NCBI RefSeq assembly: GCF_001634385.1
Contig: NZ_LIIN01000004.1
Span: forward strand, 1 to 63,754
Source: Rathayibacter tanaceti
Lineage (GTDB): Bacteria > Actinomycetota > Actinomycetes > Actinomycetales > Microbacteriaceae
DNA: 63,754 nucleotides
Reading direction: 5' to 3'
Shown: positions 14,677 through 24,093 of the stretch, one piece after another
Layout of the letters: each line of letters opens with the position of its first letter
Numbering within the stretch: position 1 is the stretch's first letter
Position numbers and translations under genes: made by a program
Notes under the pieces: generated by a model
What the model saw: only the letters and a program-made list of their open reading frames with translations
Database searches by the model: none
Told to the model about the DNA's origin: nothing

Positions 14677-15558
14677 TCAGTCCTGCACAGCGAGGAGCTG
14701 CGTGTCGGTGGTCGCGCGTGCCGCCGGGTGCCCGCCGATGGTGCGGCCGCCGCGGCCGCCGCTCTTGGTACGGACCTCGATCCACTTCGCGAGGCCGGAG
14801 AGGAGGAGGCAGATACCGATGTAGATCGCGCCGATGACGATGGCCGCCGGAATGATCGGGCTGTCCAGGCTCGACTGGTTGCCGAGGTAGCGCGCGTAGT
14901 AGAGCAGTTCGTTGTACGTGATGATCGAGCCGAGCGCCGTGTCCTTGAGGGCGACGACGAGCTGGGCGATGATCACGGGCAGCATCGAGCGGATGGCCTG
15001 CGGGAACAGGATGAGCCGCATCACACCGGCTTTGCGCAGCCCGATCGCGTAGCCCGCCTCCTTCTGGCCGCGCGGGAGCGCTTCGATGCCGGCGCGGAAG
15101 ATCTCGGAGAAGACGGAGCCGTTGTAGAGAGTGAGCGCGATCACGACGGCGAGGTACGGGCTGAGCTTGAGTCCCGCGAACGGCAGGCCGTAGTACATCA
15201 GCATCATCAGGATCAGGACGGGGATCGCCCGGAAGAGCTCGATGAAGAGCGTGACCGGGATGTTCACCCAGCGGCGGTCCGAGAGGCGGCCGATCGCCAG
15301 GACGAGACCGAGGACGAGACTGGCGACTCCGGCGGTCGCGAAGGCGGCGAGTGTCTGGCCGAGCGCAGCTCCGATGCTCTGCCATACCAGCGGGTAGCCG
15401 AACGCACGCCACTTCGAGGCGCTGAACTGGCCGGACTCCGCGAAACGCCAGATCACGAAGGCGAGGAACGCCGCGATCACCAGAACGACCACCGCGCCGA
15501 TGATGCGATTGCGGGCGATGGCCCGCGGACCGGGGTTGTCGAAGAGGACGGAGCTCAT
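14677..15558 (-). CDS. gluD: Glutamate-type ABC transporter permease
   Basis: Inner-membrane permease of a polar amino acid importer. The 293-aa protein has an N-terminal span at about residues 22-42 and the HisMQ-type permease core, with the EAA-like loop around GIEALPRGQKEAGYAIGL, which contacts the ATPase. The C-terminal tail is polar and Gly/Arg-rich. ATG 15558 overlaps the gluC stop as ATGA; an in-frame start 15 nt upstream is possible but less likely. Glutamate specificity is inferred from the GluABCD order. Confidence 0.88.
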   Translation of the reverse strand: MSSVLFDNPGPRAIARNRIIGAVVVLVIAAFLAFVIWRFAESGQFSASKWRAFGYPLVWQSIGAALGQTLAAFATAGVASLVLGLVLAIGRLSDRRWVNIPVTLFIELFRAIPVLILMMLMYYGLPFAGLKLSPYLAVVIALTLYNGSVFSEIFRAGIEALPRGQKEAGYAIGLRKAGVMRLILFPQAIRSMLPVIIAQLVVALKDTALGSIITYNELLYYARYLGNQSSLDSPIIPAAIVIGAIYIGICLLLSGLAKWIEVRTKSGGRGGRTIGGHPAARATTDTQLLAVQD

Positions 15559-16202
15559 CGGGCGACCCTCCACTTCTTCTCGAGCTGACGTTGGACGAGT
15601 GAGAGCAGGGTGACCAGGACCACGAAGACCAGGGCGACCCAGAGAACGACGATGAGGCTGTTCTCGCCGCGCTCGTTGAGCACGCGGACGATTGTGCCCG
15701 CCTCGGCGACGGAGAAGCCGGCCGCGACGGTCGTGTTCTTCAGCAGGGCGATCAGCACGCTCATCAGCGGAGGGATCACCGAGCGGAAGGCCTGGGGCAG
15801 CACGACCTGGGTCATGGTCAGGCCGAAGTCGAGGCCGATCGCCCGTGCGGCCTCCGCTTGCCCGATCGGCACCGTGTTGATGCCGGACCGCAGGACCTCT
15901 GCGACGTAGGTCGCGGTGTAGAGGCTCAGAGCGCAGATCGCGAGGTTCGTGTAGTCGACGTCCGGCAGATCGAGCTTGGGATACCCGAACGCGAAGAAGA
16001 ACATCACCAGGGTCAGCGGGGTGTTGCGGATGGTGTTCACGTAGACCGTGCCGACCGCGCGGGCGATCGGGATGGGCGAGACGCGCATCGCGCCGACCAC
16101 CGTGCCGATCAGCAGAGCGAACACCAGCGAGACGCTGAAGAGGATCAGGGTGTTGCCGAAGGCCGGGACGTAGACGTCGAGGTTGTTCAACAGGACATCC
16201 AT
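15555..16202 (-). CDS. gluC: Glutamate-type ABC transporter permease
   Basis: Second permease of the same importer, 215 aa and full length for the HisMQ family. Its EAA loop contains GINTVPIGQAEAARAIGL. It has about five membrane spans, the first starting at residue 15. It lies 84 nt downstream of gluB, separated by a strong hairpin, and is translationally coupled to gluD. Confidence 0.9.
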   Translation of the reverse strand: MDVLLNNLDVYVPAFGNTLILFSVSLVFALLIGTVVGAMRVSPIPIARAVGTVYVNTIRNTPLTLVMFFFAFGYPKLDLPDVDYTNLAICALSLYTATYVAEVLRSGINTVPIGQAEAARAIGLDFGLTMTQVVLPQAFRSVIPPLMSVLIALLKNTTVAAGFSVAEAGTIVRVLNERGENSLIVVLWVALVFVVLVTLLSLVQRQLEKKWRVAR

Positions 16203-16252
16203 ACGGCGGGCCCTTCTGTCGGATCGTTCAGGTGGTCGAGGGAGGAGGAGAC

Positions 16253-16280
16253 CCCCGGACGGCGCGGACGCCGCCCGGGG
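16253..16280 (-). promoter_or_regulatory. Intercistronic stem-loop between gluB and gluC
   Basis: A 12-bp stem with one G-U pair and a 4-nt loop (CCCCGGGCGGCG...CGCCGTCCGGGG) starts 7 nt after the gluB stop. Such hairpins after a binding-protein gene usually stabilise the upstream mRNA or partly terminate transcription, giving more binding protein than permease. The function here is inferred. Confidence 0.65.
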
Positions 16281-16286
16281 CGCCTG

Positions 16287-17177
16287 CTAGTAGTCGTCGA
16301 CCGACGGCTGGGTGACGGTCGTGCCGGACTGTCCGAGCGTCTCGTCGTAGATGGTGCTCCAGGTGTCGCCACCCTCGGTCAGCATCGTGTTGATGAAGTG
16401 GCGCAGCGCGTCGTCGTCCTTGGCCAGGCCGATGCCGTACAGCTCGGTGCTGAAGGGCTCGCCGACGACCTTGAGCTCGTCGGGCTTCTGCGCGGCGTAG
16501 CCGATCAGGATCGCGCCGTCGGTGGTGACGGCGTCGACGGTGCCGTCCGAGAGGGCGTCGACGCACTGCGAGTACGTGTCGAACTCCTCGGTCTTCACCT
16601 CGGGGTAGTTGGTGCGGATGTTCTGGATCGGGGTCGATCCGGTCGCCGAGCACACGGTGGTGTCCGCGCTCAGGTCGTCCGGCCCCGTGATCGAGTCGTT
16701 GTCGGCTGCCACCAGCAGCTGCTGTCCGGTCTCGAAGTAGGGTCCGGCGAAGCCGACCTGCTCCTTGCGCTTGTCGGTGATCGAGTAGGTGCCGACGTAG
16801 TAGTCGATGTCGCCGTTGACGATCGAGGCCTCGCGGTTCGCGGAGGGGATCGAGGTGTAGTTGATCTTGTCCTCGGAGAAGCCGAGGGATGCCGCGACCC
16901 ACTTGGCGATCTCGATGTCGAAGCCGGAGCGCTCCCCGGTCGCCGCGTCGAGGTAGCCGAGACCGGGCTGGTCCTCCTTGACGCCGATGGTGATGGAGTC
17001 GTCGGCCTTCATCGACTCGAACGTCGGGCTGCCCTCGACCGTCACGTCCGAGGCGACCTCGTAGGAGGAGCCTCCCTCGGAGCCGGAGCCGGCCGAGCCG
17101 GAGTCACCGGCGCAGCCGGCGAGAGCGAGAGTCGCTGCTGCGAGTCCCGCGGTCATGAACATGAGCTTCGTGCGCAT
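16287..17177 (-). CDS. gluB: Glutamate-binding lipoprotein of ABC importer
   Basis: Extracellular solute-binding lipoprotein, 296 aa. The signal peptide runs MRTKLMFMTAGLAAATLALAG with the lipobox LAGC, so Cys22 should be lipidated. A Ser/Gly-rich linker follows, then the type 3 periplasmic-binding fold with GYLDAATGERSGFDIEIAKW and SITDKRKEQVGFAGPY. It delivers substrate to GluCD. Glutamate as ligand is inferred from family and operon. Confidence 0.92.
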   Translation of the reverse strand: MRTKLMFMTAGLAAATLALAGCAGDSGSAGSGSEGGSSYEVASDVTVEGSPTFESMKADDSITIGVKEDQPGLGYLDAATGERSGFDIEIAKWVAASLGFSEDKINYTSIPSANREASIVNGDIDYYVGTYSITDKRKEQVGFAGPYFETGQQLLVAADNDSITGPDDLSADTTVCSATGSTPIQNIRTNYPEVKTEEFDTYSQCVDALSDGTVDAVTTDGAILIGYAAQKPDELKVVGEPFSTELYGIGLAKDDDALRHFINTMLTEGGDTWSTIYDETLGQSGTTVTQPSVDDY

Positions 17178-17225
17178 GATCGTCCTTCCTGGGGTGTGGC
17201 CCGCCGGGGCGGGCGATGTCGGATC

Positions 17226-17239
17226 GACCTCCGGAGGTC
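17226..17239. repeat. Palindrome between gluA and gluB
   Basis: GACCTCCGGAGGTC is a perfect 14-nt palindrome in the ~100-nt gap between the gluA stop and the gluB start. It may form an RNA hairpin or bind a regulator. Confidence 0.35.
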
Positions 17240-17279
17240 CGGGGCCCGATCTGTCGGATGGCTTCTGGTCGCGCCGGGA

Positions 17280-18059
17280 CTAGTGCGTGATGAGCTTCGA
17301 GAGGAAGTCCTTGGCCCGGTCGGTGCGGGGCGCCGTGAAGAAGGACTCGGGGTCGGTGTCCTCGAGGATCTCGCCGTCCGCCATGAACACGACGCGGTCG
17401 GCGGCCTTGCGGGCGAAGCCCATCTCGTGGGTGACGACGATCATCGTCATCCCGTCCTTGGCGAGCCCGACCATCACGTCGAGCACCTCGTTGATCATCT
17501 CGGGGTCGAGGGCCGACGTCGGCTCGTCGAAGAGCATGACCTTGGGCTTCATCGCGAGGGCGCGCGCGATGGCGACCCGCTGCTGCTGGCCGCCGGACAG
17601 CTGGGCGGGCGTCTTGGATGCTTGGTGTCCGACTCCCACCCGGTCGAGCAGCGCCCGGGCCTGAGCCTCGGCCTCCTTGCGGGGCAGCTTGCGCACCTTG
17701 ATCGGACCGAGCGTGACGTTCTCGAGGATCGTCTTGTGCGCGAAGAGATTGAATGACTGGAAGACCATGCCGACATCGGCGCGGAGGGCGGCGAGGCCCT
17801 TTCCCTCCTCGGGAAGGCGCTGGCCGTCGATCGAGATCGTGCCGCCGGAGATGGTCTCGAGCCTGTTGACGGTCCGGCACAGGGTCGACTTGCCGGACCC
17901 GGAGGGGCCCAGCACGACGACGACCTCGCCGCGATGGACCGTGAGATCGATGTCTTTCAGCGCCTGGAACTCGCCGTAGTGCTTCTGCACACGCTCGAGG
18001 ACGACGAGGGGTTCACCGGCGGGAGCGGCGGAGCGCTCGTCCTGGGGGGCTGCAACCAT
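17280..18059 (-). CDS. gluA: Glutamate-type ABC transporter ATP-binding protein
   Basis: ATPase of the importer, 259 aa from ATG 18059. Walker A is GPSGSGKST (about residues 49-57), the ABC signature is [15 protein letters not shown] and Walker B is VMLFDEP, followed by SALDPEM and the switch His in VTHEMGFA. An upstream in-frame GTG at 18077 would add six residues; neither start has a good RBS, so the exact start is uncertain. It is the first gene of gluABCD. Confidence 0.93.
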   Translation of the reverse strand: MVAAPQDERSAAPAGEPLVVLERVQKHYGEFQALKDIDLTVHRGEVVVVLGPSGSGKSTLCRTVNRLETISGGTISIDGQRLPEEGKGLAALRADVGMVFQSFNLFAHKTILENVTLGPIKVRKLPRKEAEAQARALLDRVGVGHQASKTPAQLSGGQQQRVAIARALAMKPKVMLFDEPTSALDPEMINEVLDVMVGLAKDGMTMIVVTHEMGFARKAADRVVFMADGEILEDTDPESFFTAPRTDRAKDFLSKLITH

Positions 18060-18109
18060 GCCGTCAGAGAAGCACACGGGGATGGGCCGGTCAAATCATG
18101 AGGGAATTC

Positions 18110-18125
18110 TTAACCCAAGGGTAAC
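18110..18125. promoter_or_regulatory. Possible operator upstream of gluA
   Basis: TTAACCCAAGGGTAAC is a near-perfect inverted repeat in the only AT-rich stretch upstream of gluA. It could bind a nitrogen or glutamate regulator. There is no direct support beyond its symmetry. Confidence 0.3.
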
Positions 18126-18171
18126 AACCCACTCGTTCTCCAGCTTCGCGACGCCCTGGCGCCGGATCCTC

Positions 18172-18972
18172 TCAGGAACGGAGCGCAAAGGCGCTCTCGT
18201 AGAGGCAAACCGAGGCCGCGGTGGCCAGATTGAGCGATTCCGCCGCTCCGTAGATCGGCACCGCGACGACACCGTCGACGAGCTCGAGCGAGTCGTCCTC
18301 CAGCCCTCGGGCCTCGTTGCCGAACACCCAGACCGTCGGCTGGGCGAGGTCGCCCCGCGCGCGCACGTCGAGCAGATCCTCGCCCTTCACATCGGCCGCC
18401 ACGGAGCGCAGACCCACGGACCCCAGGCGCTGGAGGACGTCGGCGAGATCAGCGCCGACAGCGACCGGGAGGTGGAAGAGCGATCCCGTGGTCGAACGCA
18501 CCACCTTGGGGTTGTAGAGGTCGACGGAGCGGCCGGACAGCACGACGGCGTCGGCACCGGCGGCATCGGCGGCGCGGATGATCGTGCCGAGGTTGCCGGG
18601 GTCGCGCACCTCTTCGAGAACGGCGACCAGGCGCGGCTCCGAGGCGACGACGTCCTTGAGCGAGGTCGGGAACTGGCGGCAGACCGCGACGAATCCCTGC
18701 GGAGTGACCGTGTCGGCCATCGCATCGAGGACGTCCTCCGTGACGTACTCGATCTCGACGGCCGCATCCTCGGCCGCCGCGACGATCTCGGGGTGCCTTT
18801 CGAGGGCCGTCGGGGTCGCGAAGGACTCGACCAGCAGCTCCGGCCGGTACTGCAGCGCCTCCGCCACCGCCTGAGGGCCTTCCAGGAGGAAGAGCCCCGT
18901 CTCCTGCCGAGCCGGGCGCCGGGTGAGCTTCGCCACGGAGCGGACGCGGGGAGAACGGGGATTGTCGAGCAT
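18172..18972 (-). CDS. TrmH/SpoU-family RNA 2'-O-methyltransferase
   Basis: SPOUT-class methyltransferase that uses SAM to methylate rRNA or tRNA ribose. The 266-aa protein has an N-terminal substrate-binding domain (LLEGPQAVAEAL) and the three SpoU motifs: VRDPGNLGTIIRAADAAG, VWVFGNEARGL, and VPIYGAAESLNLATAASV at the C-terminus, which forms the SAM-binding knot. The exact target is not predictable. It lies downstream of rplT on the same strand, after a terminator, and has its own leaderless promoter. Confidence 0.92.
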   Translation of the reverse strand: MLDNPRSPRVRSVAKLTRRPARQETGLFLLEGPQAVAEALQYRPELLVESFATPTALERHPEIVAAAEDAAVEIEYVTEDVLDAMADTVTPQGFVAVCRQFPTSLKDVVASEPRLVAVLEEVRDPGNLGTIIRAADAAGADAVVLSGRSVDLYNPKVVRSTTGSLFHLPVAVGADLADVLQRLGSVGLRSVAADVKGEDLLDVRARGDLAQPTVWVFGNEARGLEDDSLELVDGVVAVPIYGAAESLNLATAASVCLYESAFALRS

Positions 18973-18978
18973 GCCGCG

Positions 18979-18984
18979 AGCCTA
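18979..18984 (-). promoter_or_regulatory. -10 box of the leaderless SpoU-family gene
   Basis: TAGGCT on the minus strand, 6 nt before ATG 18972. Confidence 0.5.
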
Positions 18985-19046
18985 TCGGCGGGGCCCTTCC
19001 GCACCCGGCAGACACGTCGCGCGGGAGGGACGCGGCCGGGAACGAC

Positions 19047-19082
19047 GGAGGGGGCCTCGACCTCTCGGTCGCGACCCCCTCC
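19047..19082 (-). terminator. Terminator after rplT
   Basis: GGAGGGGG (19047-19054) pairs with CCCCCTCC (19075-19082), and an inner TCGACC/GGTCG stem can extend it. It begins 16 nt past the rplT stop, with only a short T-rich tail. Confidence 0.6.
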
Positions 19083-19097
19083 GGGAGGCTCAGCCGA

Positions 19098-19481
19098 CTA
19101 CGCGGCCTTCGGGGCCGAGGTGTCAGCGGGCAGGGCGCTCTTCGCTGTCGCCACGAGCGAAGCGAAGGTCGCGGGCTCGGTCACGGCGAGGTCCGCGAGG
19201 ATGCGGCGGTCGACCTGGACTCCGGCCAGGGCGAGGCCCTGGATGAAGCGGTTGTAGGTCAGGCCGTTCGCGCGGGACGCGGCGTTGATGCGCTGGATCC
19301 AGAGACGACGGAACTCGCCCTTCCTGGCTCGGCGGTCGCGGTACGAGTAGACGAGGGAGTGGGTGACCTGCTCCTTCGCCTTGCGGTAGAGGCGCGAACG
19401 CTGCCCACGGTATCCCGAGGCGCGCTCGAGGATGACGCGACGTTTCTTGTGGGCGTTGACCGCCCTCTTCACTCTTGCCAT
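19098..19481 (-). CDS. rplT: 50S ribosomal protein L20
   Basis: Binds 23S rRNA early in large-subunit assembly. The 127-aa protein begins [15 protein letters not shown] and has the family core [19 protein letters not shown]. The C-terminal extension ends in Ala/Pro/Lys. It is the third gene of the infC-rpmI-rplT operon. In several bacteria L20 also represses this operon; no L20-like leader is demonstrated here. Confidence 0.98.
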   Translation of the reverse strand: MARVKRAVNAHKKRRVILERASGYRGQRSRLYRKAKEQVTHSLVYSYRDRRARKGEFRRLWIQRINAASRANGLTYNRFIQGLALAGVQVDRRILADLAVTEPATFASLVATAKSALPADTSAPKAA

Positions 19482-19538
19482 TGCTGTTTCTTCCTATCGA
19501 TCCTGGTCGGTGAGGTAGCGGACTGCGTGGGCAGTGAG

Positions 19539-19733
19539 CTACAGACCGAGAAGCTTCTTGGCGACCTTCGCGTCCTGCGGAGCGAGGACCTGGTCCTGGT
19601 TGAGGCGGCGGGTGCGGACGCTGGACTTCGACTCCAGGTTGTGACGCATACCGGCCTGCTGCTTCATGACCTTGCCGGAGCCGGTCACCTTGAAGCGCTT
19701 CTTGGCACCCGAGTGGGTCTTCATCTTGGGCAT
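19539..19733 (-). CDS. rpmI: 50S ribosomal protein L35
   Basis: Small basic ribosomal protein of 64 aa with the standard start [20 protein letters not shown] and the RHNLESKSS core. It lies between infC and rplT with 57 nt to rplT. Confidence 0.98.
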   Translation of the reverse strand: MPKMKTHSGAKKRFKVTGSGKVMKQQAGMRHNLESKSSVRTRRLNQDQVLAPQDAKVAKKLLGL

Positions 19734-19830
19734 GTTCTCTCCTTGTGAACGTCACACCGCGCACAGCGGGGCGAAACCGGTGCCCCACGAACGGGGCGTT
19801 CACCGGCCCCGAGGCCGGGGCGGCGAAGTA

Positions 19831-20430
<600 letters not shown>

Positions 20431-20818
20431 TGCGTTTCTCCTCTGATCTCGGTGAGTGCAGCTGCGCTGCCGGAGTCTTCTCCAGTGCACCCGAGAGAGG
20501 TGATCGTCCCGTCCGTGTCGCGCATGCAACACGGCACTCGCACCCTGTGACGCGGTTCCCGAGGCGGACCTCGGGAGCCGCAGCCCTGCCGCCACCGGTC
20601 TGGTCGACCGTCGGAGGCGGAGTGCTTCTAACCCGGTAACCTTGTGAAGCGGTCAAGCGCGGGTGGGAGAATCTCCACTTTCGAACCGAGGACATGCCTC
20701 GGAGCCCGGACAACCATAGCAGACCTGCAGCCCACGCGACAGCGCGGACCCGGCCGCAGTGCATGCTGTCGTGTGCGCCCCGCGACCCCTCTACGCACGG
20801 ACGACGAACGAAGGACCC
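20431..20818. other. Divergent intergenic region between infC and the DUF1844 gene
   Basis: About 390 nt without a gene. On the minus strand TTGACC (20651-20656) with a weak -10 GGTTAG (20628-20633) 17 nt away could start an infC transcript with a ~195-nt untranslated leader. Such a leader could hold an attenuator, but I cannot fold it reliably. On the plus strand GAAGGA precedes the DUF1844 ATG. Confidence 0.4.
20438..20443 (-). promoter_or_regulatory. Ribosome binding site fixing the infC ATC start
   Basis: GAGGAG on the minus strand is spaced 7 nt from ATC 20430. No canonical start codon lies at a suitable distance in that frame. Confidence 0.75.
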
Positions 20819-21199
20819 ATGGCTCAGCACGACGACGACTACGCACGACGCTTCGGCGACGGCGGGAACGCCTCCGACGAGGACGCCGCCCGCGATATCG
20901 CGGAGGTCCCGGCCGTGGAGATCATCACCACGGCGGCCGTGCACCTCATGAGCGCCGCCGCCGTGAAGTGCGGACTCGCCGACGAGCCCGGAGCACAGGT
21001 CGACCTCGACGAGGCCCGCAAGCTCATCAACGCACTCGCCGGGCTCGTCACCGCCGGTGCACCCGACATCAGCGACATGCACGCGCGGAGCCTCCGCGAC
21101 GGGCTGCGCACTCTCCAGCTCGCCTTCCGCGAGGCCTCGCCCATCGCCGACCCGATCGGCAAGGGTCCCGGCGAGAAGTGGACCGGCCCGGTCACCTGA
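20819..21199 (+). CDS. DUF1844 family protein
   Basis: The 126-aa protein has an acidic N-terminus and the DUF1844 core EIITTAAVHLMSAAAVKCGL followed by DEARKLINALAGLV. The family is widespread in actinobacteria beside infC, with no assigned biochemical role. The start is ATG 20819 (MAQHDDDYAR), preceded by GAAGGA. It converges on the SseB-like gene with only 7 nt between stops. Confidence 0.85.
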   Translation: MAQHDDDYARRFGDGGNASDEDAARDIAEVPAVEIITTAAVHLMSAAAVKCGLADEPGAQVDLDEARKLINALAGLVTAGAPDISDMHARSLRDGLRTLQLAFREASPIADPIGKGPGEKWTGPVT

Positions 21200-21206
21200 C
21201 TCCGGG

Positions 21207-21995
21207 TCAGGAGGCGGAGGCGAGCTGCAGGGTCAGGGAGTCGACTCGTGCGGCCACGACCGCATCGGCCGCCCACCGCTCGCCCAGGCGGGCGATCAGG
21301 GCGCCGAGCGCCTCCTGATCGAGTCCCGGTCGTAGGTGCAGCACGACGACGAGTTCCGGCCCGGTGAGCCGCTGCGCCGGGTCGCCCGCGCGGACGTCGA
21401 GCGACGCGACGATCGGCTCCCCCGCCGCGCCCGCGCGCAGCGCGTCGATCACGTCCGGGTCGTCCGCCGAGGGACGCCAGTCGCCGCCCTCGGCGATCGA
21501 CCACAGCGCCGGACGCCGCACCGCGAACTCCCGCTCCGATCCCGGGTCGAGGACCATCACCTCGGTGCCCTCCGCGACGGCGGCCAGAGCCGCGCGGCGG
21601 CCGTCCACCGGGACCGGACGGGCGAAGGGGTCCCACCGCCGCATGCTGTCGACTCCGCTGAAGACGGGGAGGACCGTGCGGCCATCGGGGCCCGCCACCG
21701 TGACGATCGCGAGCTCCTGCGTCTTGTCCGCCCGAAGACCCGCTGTCCCCTCGCCTTCCTCGCCGACGCGGGCGACCAGGGGGATGAGCAGCCTGGACGT
21801 GCGCAGCGCGTCGATGACGGCCTCCGGACCCCGCGATCCCTCGGCGAACTCGTCGAGCGCCGCGACCAGCGCCTCCGGAGCGCTGCCGTCATCGGCCGGC
21901 GCCGCGCTCGGTTCGAAATGCCGGCCGGCCCACGGAGCCCCCGCGGAGTCGGTCAGGTGCGCCGGGAGCGGCCGGGGCTCACTCGGATGCGACAT
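21207..21995 (-). CDS. SseB-family protein
   Basis: The 262-aa protein has the SseB N-terminal pattern [14 protein letters not shown] followed by [15 protein letters not shown], where a polypeptide binds in the family fold. The role is not known; it is not a secreted effector in actinobacteria. It begins inside the 3' end of priA (17-nt overlap) and ends the his-associated operon. Confidence 0.8.
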   Translation of the reverse strand: MSHPSEPRPLPAHLTDSAGAPWAGRHFEPSAAPADDGSAPEALVAALDEFAEGSRGPEAVIDALRTSRLLIPLVARVGEEGEGTAGLRADKTQELAIVTVAGPDGRTVLPVFSGVDSMRRWDPFARPVPVDGRRAALAAVAEGTEVMVLDPGSEREFAVRRPALWSIAEGGDWRPSADDPDVIDALRAGAAGEPIVASLDVRAGDPAQRLTGPELVVVLHLRPGLDQEALGALIARLGERWAADAVVAARVDSLTLQLASAS

Positions 21996-22725
21996 CCAGC
22001 GCCTCCGCGAGCGTGAACGCGCCCGCGTACAGCGCCTTGCCGATGATGGCGCCCTCGAGGCCCTGCGGGACGAGATCGCGCAGAGCAGCGATGTCGTCGA
22101 GGTTCGAGACCCCGCCCGAAGCGATGACCGGTCGGTGCGTGCGCGCCATGACCTGCTCGAGCAGCTCGAGGTTCGGACCCTTGAGGGTGCCGTCCTTCGT
22201 GACGTCGGTGACGACGTAGCGGGTGCAACCCGCCTCCTCCAAACGATCGAGGACGTGCCAGAGGTCGCCGCCCTCCTTCGTCCAGCCGCGGGCCGCGAGG
22301 GTGGTTCCGCGCACATCGAGGCCGACCGCGATCTGATCCCCGTACTGAGCGATGACGCTCGCCGCCCACTCCGGGTTCTCGAGAGCCGCCGTACCGAGAT
22401 TGATCCGCTTGGCGCCGGCGCTCAGTGCCGACTCGAGGCTGCGGTCGTCGCGGATGCCGCCGGAGAGCTCGACGTTGACGCCCTTGACCTGGCGGATCAC
22501 CTTCTTCATGATGCCGTGGTTGTCGCCCCGGCCGAAGGCGGCGTCGAGGTCGACGAGGTGGATCCACTCGGCGCCCTGGTCGGCCCAGTCGCCGGCGGCG
22601 TCGATCGGGTCGCCGTAGTTGGTCTCGGTTCCCGCCTCGCCCTGGGTGAGTCGCACGGCCTTGCCGCCGGCCACATCGATAGCGGGCAGGAGGACCAGGC
22701 CCGGGGCCTTCGTGAACTCGCTCAT
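21979..22725 (-). CDS. priA: Phosphoribosyl isomerase A (HisA, probably also TrpF)
   Basis: A (beta-alpha)8 barrel isomerising ProFAR in histidine synthesis. In actinobacteria the PriA form also does the TrpF step of tryptophan synthesis. The 248-aa protein has the first catalytic Asp in [15 protein letters not shown] and the second in [18 protein letters not shown] 22725 is chosen because GAGG lies 6 nt upstream; an in-frame ATG at 22731 overlaps that RBS. Dual function is from family knowledge. Confidence 0.92.
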   Translation of the reverse strand: MSEFTKAPGLVLLPAIDVAGGKAVRLTQGEAGTETNYGDPIDAAGDWADQGAEWIHLVDLDAAFGRGDNHGIMKKVIRQVKGVNVELSGGIRDDRSLESALSAGAKRINLGTAALENPEWAASVIAQYGDQIAVGLDVRGTTLAARGWTKEGGDLWHVLDRLEEAGCTRYVVTDVTKDGTLKGPNLELLEQVMARTHRPVIASGGVSNLDDIAALRDLVPQGLEGAIIGKALYAGAFTLAEALDVASE

Positions 22726-22784
22726 CGTCATCCTCAGTCTCGGATCCGCTGCCGGCCGCGGGAGGCGCCGACCACCGGCCGATC

Positions 22785-23432
22785 CTAGTTCGTGCGGAGG
22801 GTGCCCAGCCAATTGGCGAGTAGGCGCAGCCCGGCAGCGCCGGACTTCTCGGGGTGGAACTGCGTCGCCGAGAGCGGCCCGTTCTCGACGGCCGCGATGA
22901 ACGGCCCGCCGTGCTCGGCCCAGGTCACCGCGGGCCGGGGGAACGGCGGCATCACCTCGAGCGACCACTCCCGCGCACCGTAGGAGTGCACGAAGTAGAA
23001 GCGCTCGTCGGCGATCCCCTCGAACAGCAATGAGCCCTCGGGAGCGGAGACGGTGTTCCAGCCCATGTGCGGCACGACCTCCGCCGGCAGGAGATCGACC
23101 GTTCCCGGCCACTCCCCCAGCCCCCGGCTCTCGACACCGCGCTCGACGCCGCGCTCGAAGAGCACCTGCATCCCCACGCAGATCCCCAGCACAGGTCGCC
23201 CGCCGGCGAGCCGCGTCTCGATGATCTCGCCTCCGCCCGCACGGGTGAGGGCGGACATCACCGCGTCGAAGGCACCGACACCCGGCACAAGGAGGCCGTC
23301 GGCCTCGAGCGCGCGCCGACGGTCGCCTGTCAGCTCGACGTCCGCTCCCGCGAGCTCGAGCGCCTTGACGGCCGAGTGCACATTGCCCGAGCCGTAGTCG
23401 TAGACGACGACCGACGGGCGGGCCGGGCTCAC
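22785..23432 (-). CDS. hisH: Imidazole glycerol phosphate synthase glutaminase subunit
   Basis: Class I glutamine amidotransferase that feeds ammonia to HisF. The 215-aa protein has the nucleophile Cys in GICVGMQ and the His-Glu pair in TQFHPEKSG. The GTG start overlaps the hisB stop as GTGA. The synthase partner hisF is not in this window. Confidence 0.95.
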   Translation of the reverse strand: MSPARPSVVVYDYGSGNVHSAVKALELAGADVELTGDRRRALEADGLLVPGVGAFDAVMSALTRAGGGEIIETRLAGGRPVLGICVGMQVLFERGVERGVESRGLGEWPGTVDLLPAEVVPHMGWNTVSAPEGSLLFEGIADERFYFVHSYGAREWSLEVMPPFPRPAVTWAEHGGPFIAAVENGPLSATQFHPEKSGAAGLRLLANWLGTLRTN

Positions 23433-24049
23433 AGAGCGCCCTTGGTCGACGGAACGCCGGAGACGAGCGGGTCCAGCGCCTTGGCCTGGCGGAAGGCGCG
23501 CGCGAAGGCCTTGAACTCGGCCTCGGCGATGTGGTGCGGGTCGCGTCCGCCGAGCACGGTCACGTGCACGGTCAGACCGGCGTTGAAGGCGATGGCCTCG
23601 AAGACGTGACGGACCATCGAGCCGGTGAAGTGCCCGCCGATCAGGTGCAGAGCGAAGCCCTCCGGCTCGCCGGTGTGCACGAGGTACGGGCGCCCGGAAA
23701 TGTCGACGACAGCCTGGACCAGTGCCTCGTCGAGCGGGACCAGCGCGTCGCCGAAACGCGAGATCCCGGCCTTGTCGCCGAGGGCCCGACGGATGGCGGT
23801 GCCGAGCACGATGGCGATGTCCTCGGCCGTGTGGTGGATGTCGATCTCGATGTCGCCCTGTGCGCGAACCCGCAGGTCGGTGAGCGAGTGCTTCGCGAAG
23901 GCGGTCAGCAGGTGGTCGAAGAACGGCACGCCCGTCTCGAGGTCCGCGACGCCGGTGCCGTCGAGGTCGAGCGAGAGCTCGATACGCGACTCGCTGGTGG
24001 CGCGGCTGAGAGAGGCTGTGCGCCCGGGTGCGGCGCTCGGGGGGGTCAT
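23429..24049 (-). CDS. hisB: Imidazoleglycerol-phosphate dehydratase
   Basis: Mn-dependent dehydratase of histidine synthesis, 206 aa, monofunctional as in actinobacteria. Metal-binding motifs are [26 protein letters not shown] and, in the second half, [10 protein letters not shown] and [15 protein letters not shown]. It starts 6 nt after a TAGACT box and heads hisB-hisH-priA-sseB-like. Confidence 0.96.
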   Translation of the reverse strand: MTPPSAAPGRTASLSRATSESRIELSLDLDGTGVADLETGVPFFDHLLTAFAKHSLTDLRVRAQGDIEIDIHHTAEDIAIVLGTAIRRALGDKAGISRFGDALVPLDEALVQAVVDISGRPYLVHTGEPEGFALHLIGGHFTGSMVRHVFEAIAFNAGLTVHVTVLGGRDPHHIAEAEFKAFARAFRQAKALDPLVSGVPSTKGAL

Positions 24050-24055
24050 GCCCCC

Positions 24056-24061
24056 AGTCTA
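24056..24061 (-). promoter_or_regulatory. -10 box of leaderless hisB
   Basis: TAGACT on the minus strand, 6 nt before ATG 24049. It separates hisB from hisC as its own transcription start. Confidence 0.5.
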
Positions 24062-24093
24062 TTCGCGCGCGAGGACCGCTCCCGGGAGAGCGC

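Noticed and set aside
21207-21995. Type III secretion effector link for the SseB-like protein
   Set aside because: The SseB domain is widespread in actinobacteria without secretion systems, and no secretion genes are nearby.
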